IMG/VR virus record: IMGVR_UViG_3300034198_004780
Coordinates: 24,727 to 88,726 of that record
Origin: a virus
Length of the DNA: 64,000 nucleotides
Reading direction: 5' to 3' (one strand)
Below the pieces are notes generated by a model that ran no database searches, had not been told where the DNA came from, and saw nothing but the letters and a program-made list of their open reading frames with translations. Each line of letters starts with the position of its first letter. Position 1 is the first letter of the stretch. This document shows positions 60,477 to 64,000 of the stretch, one piece after another. The translations under genes were made by a program, and so were the position numbers.

Positions 60477-61568
60477 TTAATTATATAGATCTCGCTTACA
60501 ATAATATATTGTTGCCCCACCGTCGTACGAATATAAATGATAAACTACTCTATTTGTAATATTGTATGTGCTTGTAGCTTCTACAGTTTCTTCAAATCGT
60601 AAGGTTTGTCCAGGAGTAGTCGACATTCGAATTTCGTATAATTGAGTAAGATCGGACGCAACTGGCGCAAAATAATATGTAGTTCCTTCAACAAAATTAT
60701 ATCCCGGAAATACTGTTATTGTTCTGTTATCGACTACTTTGTCAATGTATGTAACAGCGTCGGTACTGGCAGTAACAGTGCTTGATAAGAATACACCATA
60801 TCCGCGTGCCAACCCTGCAGTTCCTAAATAGCCGTCAACTAATCGATCGTACACGGAAACAATCGTAGATGTTGATCCGTAGGTAGTACACGAGCTTCTA
60901 AATTCAGTATTTGCAACAAAGGCCGAGTTAGCTCCTGTAAATCCTACTTCTACAGAAATTGGAGAGTAATTTCCGCTAGTTGGCCAATTTGTTATTTTTA
61001 ATGAGGTTAACGAATTTCCTGTTACATCAACTGTTACTTTTTGATATCTTCCATTATTATAATCTAATGTAATATCGGTAGAATTTGCAGTAGTGGTATA
61101 GAGTTTTGGAACTACAGCATACTTATGATCAGCAAAGTATAGTTGATTAACCCCTGAGATATTTAGATAATTGTTTGCAGTTGAAATAACAGCAACACCG
61201 ACATTAATATTATTTGCTACAAAAAGATTTGTTAAAGTTCCAATTGATGTAATATTATCAAATGGAATATTTGTAATTAAACTTCCGTCTCCAATAAATC
61301 TACCCTGAGTAGTAATATCTCCAGAATTAACAATACTAACTGAATTAATTGTTGTACCCGTAAAAATAGTAGGAGTAGTAATGTTTGATAGCTGACTAGC
61401 AATGCCTTCCTGAATTACTTGAATATCTGTAATTTCTGCGGCTGTAACATCAAACGCATTTTTAATATTACCAAAAATATCTCTAAATCCCTGAGTGTCG
61501 TTGTCTTGACCAGGAACAGGATATCCAGTATCGATATTCGAGCTAAAATTAGTAATTGTTGATGACAT
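60477..61568 (-). CDS. Fibre-like structural protein (363 aa)
   Basis: The N-terminus contains PVPGQDNDTQGFRDIFGNIK, a segment common at the start of T4-like aquatic phage fibre proteins, followed by FDVTAAEITDIQVIQ and a beta-rich shaft of Thr/Ser/Asn. A segment GRFIGDGSLITNIPF resembles those in fibre shafts. The C-terminal part contains a Tyr-rich domain. A late-type octamer lies 20 bases upstream. It is probably a tail-fibre or receptor-binding component. Confidence 0.76.
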   Translation of the reverse strand: MSSTITNFSSNIDTGYPVPGQDNDTQGFRDIFGNIKNAFDVTAAEITDIQVIQEGIASQLSNITTPTIFTGTTINSVSIVNSGDITTQGRFIGDGSLITNIPFDNITSIGTLTNLFVANNINVGVAVISTANNYLNISGVNQLYFADHKYAVVPKLYTTTANSTDITLDYNNGRYQKVTVDVTGNSLTSLKITNWPTSGNYSPISVEVGFTGANSAFVANTEFRSSCTTYGSTSTIVSVYDRLVDGYLGTAGLARGYGVFLSSTVTASTDAVTYIDKVVDNRTITVFPGYNFVEGTTYYFAPVASDLTQLYEIRMSTTPGQTLRFEETVEATSTYNITNRVVYHLYSYDGGATIYYCKRDLYN

Positions 61569-61588
61569 ATATATTTTCCGTTGTCGTA

Positions 61589-61596
61589 TATTTATG
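61589..61596 (-). promoter_or_regulatory. T4-type late octamer (CATAAATA)
   Basis: Seven of eight positions match TATAAATA; it sits 20 bases before the ATG at 61568, in the gap between the protease and the fibre gene. The same arrangement occurs at 56105-56112. Confidence 0.6.
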
Positions 61597-61600
61597 TATC

Positions 61601-63295
61601 TTAAAGTGTGCGTTTAATTCTTGAGCGAGGATATACTGCTCCCGATATCGGTCTGGGACTGTAGTTAACCTTAGGAAAAGCCAGTCCAACAGTTTCACGT
61701 TCTTCTTTATAGGCTAGATATTTGTTTTCAGATCCTTGTAAAGAATTAAGATCAGTAGTTCCGCCTCCTGTATCGCCCATCTGAGCATTTTTGGCATAGT
61801 ATGCTAGATATTCGATTGCCTTGGCCTGTGTCATGTTAGGGTAAGTTTCCAGCATTGCGGCTATGACTCCACATACTTGCGGACTTGCCATACTGGTTCC
61901 AGAACTTTTACCAATCTTGTAGGTACTATTTCTAGGATCGTTAACCCCACCAAAACTAAGAGTGCTGTTAAAAGAACTCATGATATTTTGTCCCGGAGCA
62001 TATAAATCTACTCTAGGTCCACAATTGCTAAATGTTGCTTTGTATTCTGCCACAGACGATCCTACTGCACCTATACACAGTACTGCAGGAACTGAGCCTG
62101 GTGCAGATCCTTGGCGATAATACCAGGAGTAATTCACGACCCCATACTTTGCCACAAATCGATTATTGTAATCTATACCACTAGGTACATCAATGTTAGC
62201 AGATTCGTTTCCGGCAGCCGCTACAACAATAATTCCGTCAGCAATGGCATCTGTAATATCTGCCGCGGTGGCGTTGCTGTAGTACGGTATTTCAGTGATT
62301 GGATTATCTTCGGTTCCTGCCTTTGCGTAAACCCCAACTGCGGTCAACTGAGTTTTTGTTAAAGGAGTAACAAAATTAGTATCGCCGCTGGCTAGTCCTC
62401 GATATATTGCGTAGGTAGGTCCAGTTGTTGTATATCCCACGCTATTAGGAAAGGTCAGTGACGCCCCATAACTACAATTACATATTGTGGGATTGCGTCT
62501 GCCAGTAACTGGATTGACAGGTTTGCTATTATGCCACGCTCGAACGTAGTCCCATAGTTCTAATGCGTTAAGCCCGTTGGGATCTGTACTATATGGGCTT
62601 ATATTATATATGTTTGCTTTTCTAGCCCAACCTTGTGTATTACCAGCAACTGTTCCGGCAACGTGTGCACCGTGATTGTTATCTCTGGTAAGATTGACAT
62701 CAGCTCCACTATACGGAGTATAGACGTATGTTCCATTTGCCCCACCACTGACTACATTGGTAAGTGATAGCCAATTAAATTGTACAACTCTAGAACCGCC
62801 AGTTCCGTCTGCATTTAATGCATACTCCGGATGAGCTGGATCTATAAGACCATCAATAATTACCACGTCAACATTACGACCTTCTGCGTTTACCTGTATG
62901 GTACCTGTTTCAGAAGCATTTCCATTGCTGCCCCAATTACTCCTTTGTTGACCAATCACTGATCTTAGTAATCCCCAATTTTTATAATTGGAATTGTTAG
63001 ATGATGATTTGTCCCATGTGGCTGATTGTGTATAAAATGGTTGTATGCTGTCTAATTCTAATTGCAGTGGACTAACTGACAGCACCCTAGGATCGTTCTG
63101 TAGATTAGCAGCCTCTTCAGCAGTTAACATGTAATTGGTATTGCGACTAAGAGGTCGTCTCTTTGTGCTTTCTACTGCTCGATCTGGAATATACAAATCT
63201 CCACCGAGAGTCTCTATGTCGTGATAAAATCCTTCAAGATCATCGTAATTTTTTAAGGTAACAACATATTCCTGTTGTGTTAAATTTGTGGACAT
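61601..63295 (-). CDS. Subtilisin-like serine protease (peptidase S8)
   Basis: This 564-residue protein has the full S8 triad. Asp148 is in VVIIDG, His208 in NNHGAHVAGTVAG, and Ser468 in SGTSMASPQV; the oxyanion Asn363 is in AAGNES. Residues 1-80 form an inhibitor-like prodomain ending with a RVLSVSP segment. No signal peptide is visible. Because it lies between fibre-like genes, it may be a virion-borne protease that digests host surface or processes fibres. Its cleavage specificity is unknown. Confidence 0.92.
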   Translation of the reverse strand: MSTNLTQQEYVVTLKNYDDLEGFYHDIETLGGDLYIPDRAVESTKRRPLSRNTNYMLTAEEAANLQNDPRVLSVSPLQLELDSIQPFYTQSATWDKSSSNNSNYKNWGLLRSVIGQQRSNWGSNGNASETGTIQVNAEGRNVDVVIIDGLIDPAHPEYALNADGTGGSRVVQFNWLSLTNVVSGGANGTYVYTPYSGADVNLTRDNNHGAHVAGTVAGNTQGWARKANIYNISPYSTDPNGLNALELWDYVRAWHNSKPVNPVTGRRNPTICNCSYGASLTFPNSVGYTTTGPTYAIYRGLASGDTNFVTPLTKTQLTAVGVYAKAGTEDNPITEIPYYSNATAADITDAIADGIIVVAAAGNESANIDVPSGIDYNNRFVAKYGVVNYSWYYRQGSAPGSVPAVLCIGAVGSSVAEYKATFSNCGPRVDLYAPGQNIMSSFNSTLSFGGVNDPRNSTYKIGKSSGTSMASPQVCGVIAAMLETYPNMTQAKAIEYLAYYAKNAQMGDTGGGTTDLNSLQGSENKYLAYKEERETVGLAFPKVNYSPRPISGAVYPRSRIKRTL

Positions 63296-63299
63296 GATA

Positions 63300-64000
63300 T
63301 TAATTCTCTAATTGTACTAGAGTTAAGGTAACAGTAATAGCCGCTGCCCCACCTGAATTATTTGTTACCGCACATTGTATATTGTTTGTTGCAAGAGTCT
63401 CATCGTTAAATCCAAAAACTCCCGGACTCATAACAACTGTTCCAGTAGCCAGTGTAATAATTTCAGCAATTACTCCCGAACCAGGTAGTGGGTCTGTTCC
63501 CTGTGCTCTACCGGCATCGGCTATTCTTGCTGCGGCAGTTGTATACAATCGAACCCAACTTGCTGTATTGGTTTGTACTTTTTGTAGAAGATAGCTTTTA
63601 AATCCTGTTATTGATATATTACCAGTGGCTCCGTTGGCTATGGGTGCTGTAGTTGCTGACACTGATGTTCTTGACGGAAATAAATTAGCCCATGATAAAG
63701 AATTTGCGCCATCTGTAATTAACGCCTGTCCGCTGCTGCCAGTAGCAACAGGATAGGCCATAACAGAATTATCAACAGATACAACTCCTGCAAGAATAGC
63801 TAAACCTGCGCCAACCTTAACTCCACCTAATATGGTATTGCTGGCAGTCGGTAATGTGTAGGCAGATGCTGCACTGATAACGCCACTACCATTGATTGTG
63901 ACAGTAGTGCCATCAACCTTAACTCCACCTAATGTGGTATTGCTAGCTGTTGGTAATGTGTAAGGTGTTGGGATATTAACAGAAATAGTGCCATCACCTG
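63300..64000 (-). CDS. Fibre-like structural protein, 5' end outside window
   Basis: The frame from 63300 continues with no stop to the right edge, so an ATG at 63761 is not necessarily the start. The visible part is 233 codons. Tandem segments of the type YTLPTASNTxLGGVKV occur before residue VMAYPVATG, with a near-exact 102-base (34-codon) repeat at 63813-63860 and 63915-63962. Such repeats are typical of fibre shafts. The C-terminal 150 residues form a beta-rich globular domain. It is immediately upstream of the subtilisin gene. Confidence 0.78.
   Translation of the reverse strand, partial: GDGTISVNIPTPYTLPTASNTTLGGVKVDGTTVTINGSGVISAASAYTLPTASNTILGGVKVGAGLAILAGVVSVDNSVMAYPVATGSSGQALITDGANSLSWANLFPSRTSVSATTAPIANGATGNISITGFKSYLLQKVQTNTASWVRLYTTAAARIADAGRAQGTDPLPGSGVIAEIITLATGTVVMSPGVFGFNDETLATNNIQCAVTNNSGGAAAITVTLTLVQLEN
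63813..63962 (-). repeat. Tandem 102-base repeat in the fibre-like gene
   Basis: The 48 bases at 63813-63860 recur at 63915-63962 with a few substitutions, an offset of 102 bases, exactly 34 codons. The repeat preserves the frame and encodes a YTLPTASNT(I/T)LGGVKV segment. Confidence 0.8.

Noticed and set aside
1-64000. tRNA genes, CRISPR arrays or insertion sequences
   Set aside because: I saw no cloverleaf with CCA-type end, no regularly spaced repeats and no transposase; the only mobile genes are free-standing homing endonucleases.

Overview
The window is one stretch of an AT-rich, densely coding tailed-phage genome of the T4 superfamily, closest in gene content to the T4-like myoviruses of aquatic bacteria (cyanophage and pelagiphage relatives). 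The evidence is the T4 replication core (family B DNA polymerase gp43, sliding clamp gp45, clamp-loader ATPase gp44, T4 RNase H-type 5' nuclease), many small conserved proteins I recognise from that group, T4-type late promoter octamers (C/TATAAATA) and near-perfect host sigma70 promoters with 17-bp spacing. No photosynthesis gene is present and the host cannot be told from this sequence. No tRNA, CRISPR array or insertion sequence was seen. There is no gene-free gap of more than 300 bases.

Layout. 1-17.5 kb, plus strand: late virion genes, namely a giant structural protein of at least 3,501 residues that is open at the left edge, a 217-residue partner and four tandem fibre paralogues, ending in a bidirectional terminator. 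17.6-24.1 kb, minus strand: small conserved proteins, a MoxR AAA ATPase with a VWA metallopeptidase, and the 5' nuclease. 24.2-31.3 kb: a region invaded by four free-standing homing endonucleases of three families (two GIY-YIG on the plus strand, one HNH and one EDxHD-type on the minus strand) between QueE, a HIT protein, a phosphoribosyltransferase and small proteins. 31.3-40.7 kb, minus strand: FolE, a glycosyltransferase, a QueD-like protein, a DpdA-type transglycosylase, gp45, gp43 and a DsbA-like protein. With QueE this is a 7-deazaguanine DNA modification set. 40.7-49 kb: a run of overlapping genes, most beginning with a short T4-like capsid-targeting sequence and including a 1,427-residue multi-enzyme protein; these look like proteins packaged in the head and possibly injected. 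49-53.8 kb: two unknown proteins, a ClpA-type unfoldase, peptide deformylase and DnaJ. 53.8-56.1 kb: a holin/spanin lysis group and two conserved proteins. 56.2-60.5 kb: PhoH, gp44, a Bax-inhibitor-1 family membrane protein, a MazG-like protein, a GroES-like co-chaperonin and a DnaE-like fragment. 60.5-64 kb, minus strand: fibre proteins and a subtilisin-like protease; the last fibre gene is open at the right edge.

Regulation fits early/late switching. Replication, chaperone and modification genes have sigma70 promoters, while fibre genes, all four homing endonucleases and a few others have late-type octamers. Points that most deserve follow-up: the capsid-targeted protein cluster with its metalloprotease/nucleotidyltransferase polyprotein; the 7-deazaguanine operon that contains a glycosyltransferase but no QueC in view; a double hairpin with matching 8-base loops at the gp43 ribosome-binding site that resembles the T4 gp43 autoregulatory operator; and a covarying hairpin in the leaders of the two GIY-YIG genes.
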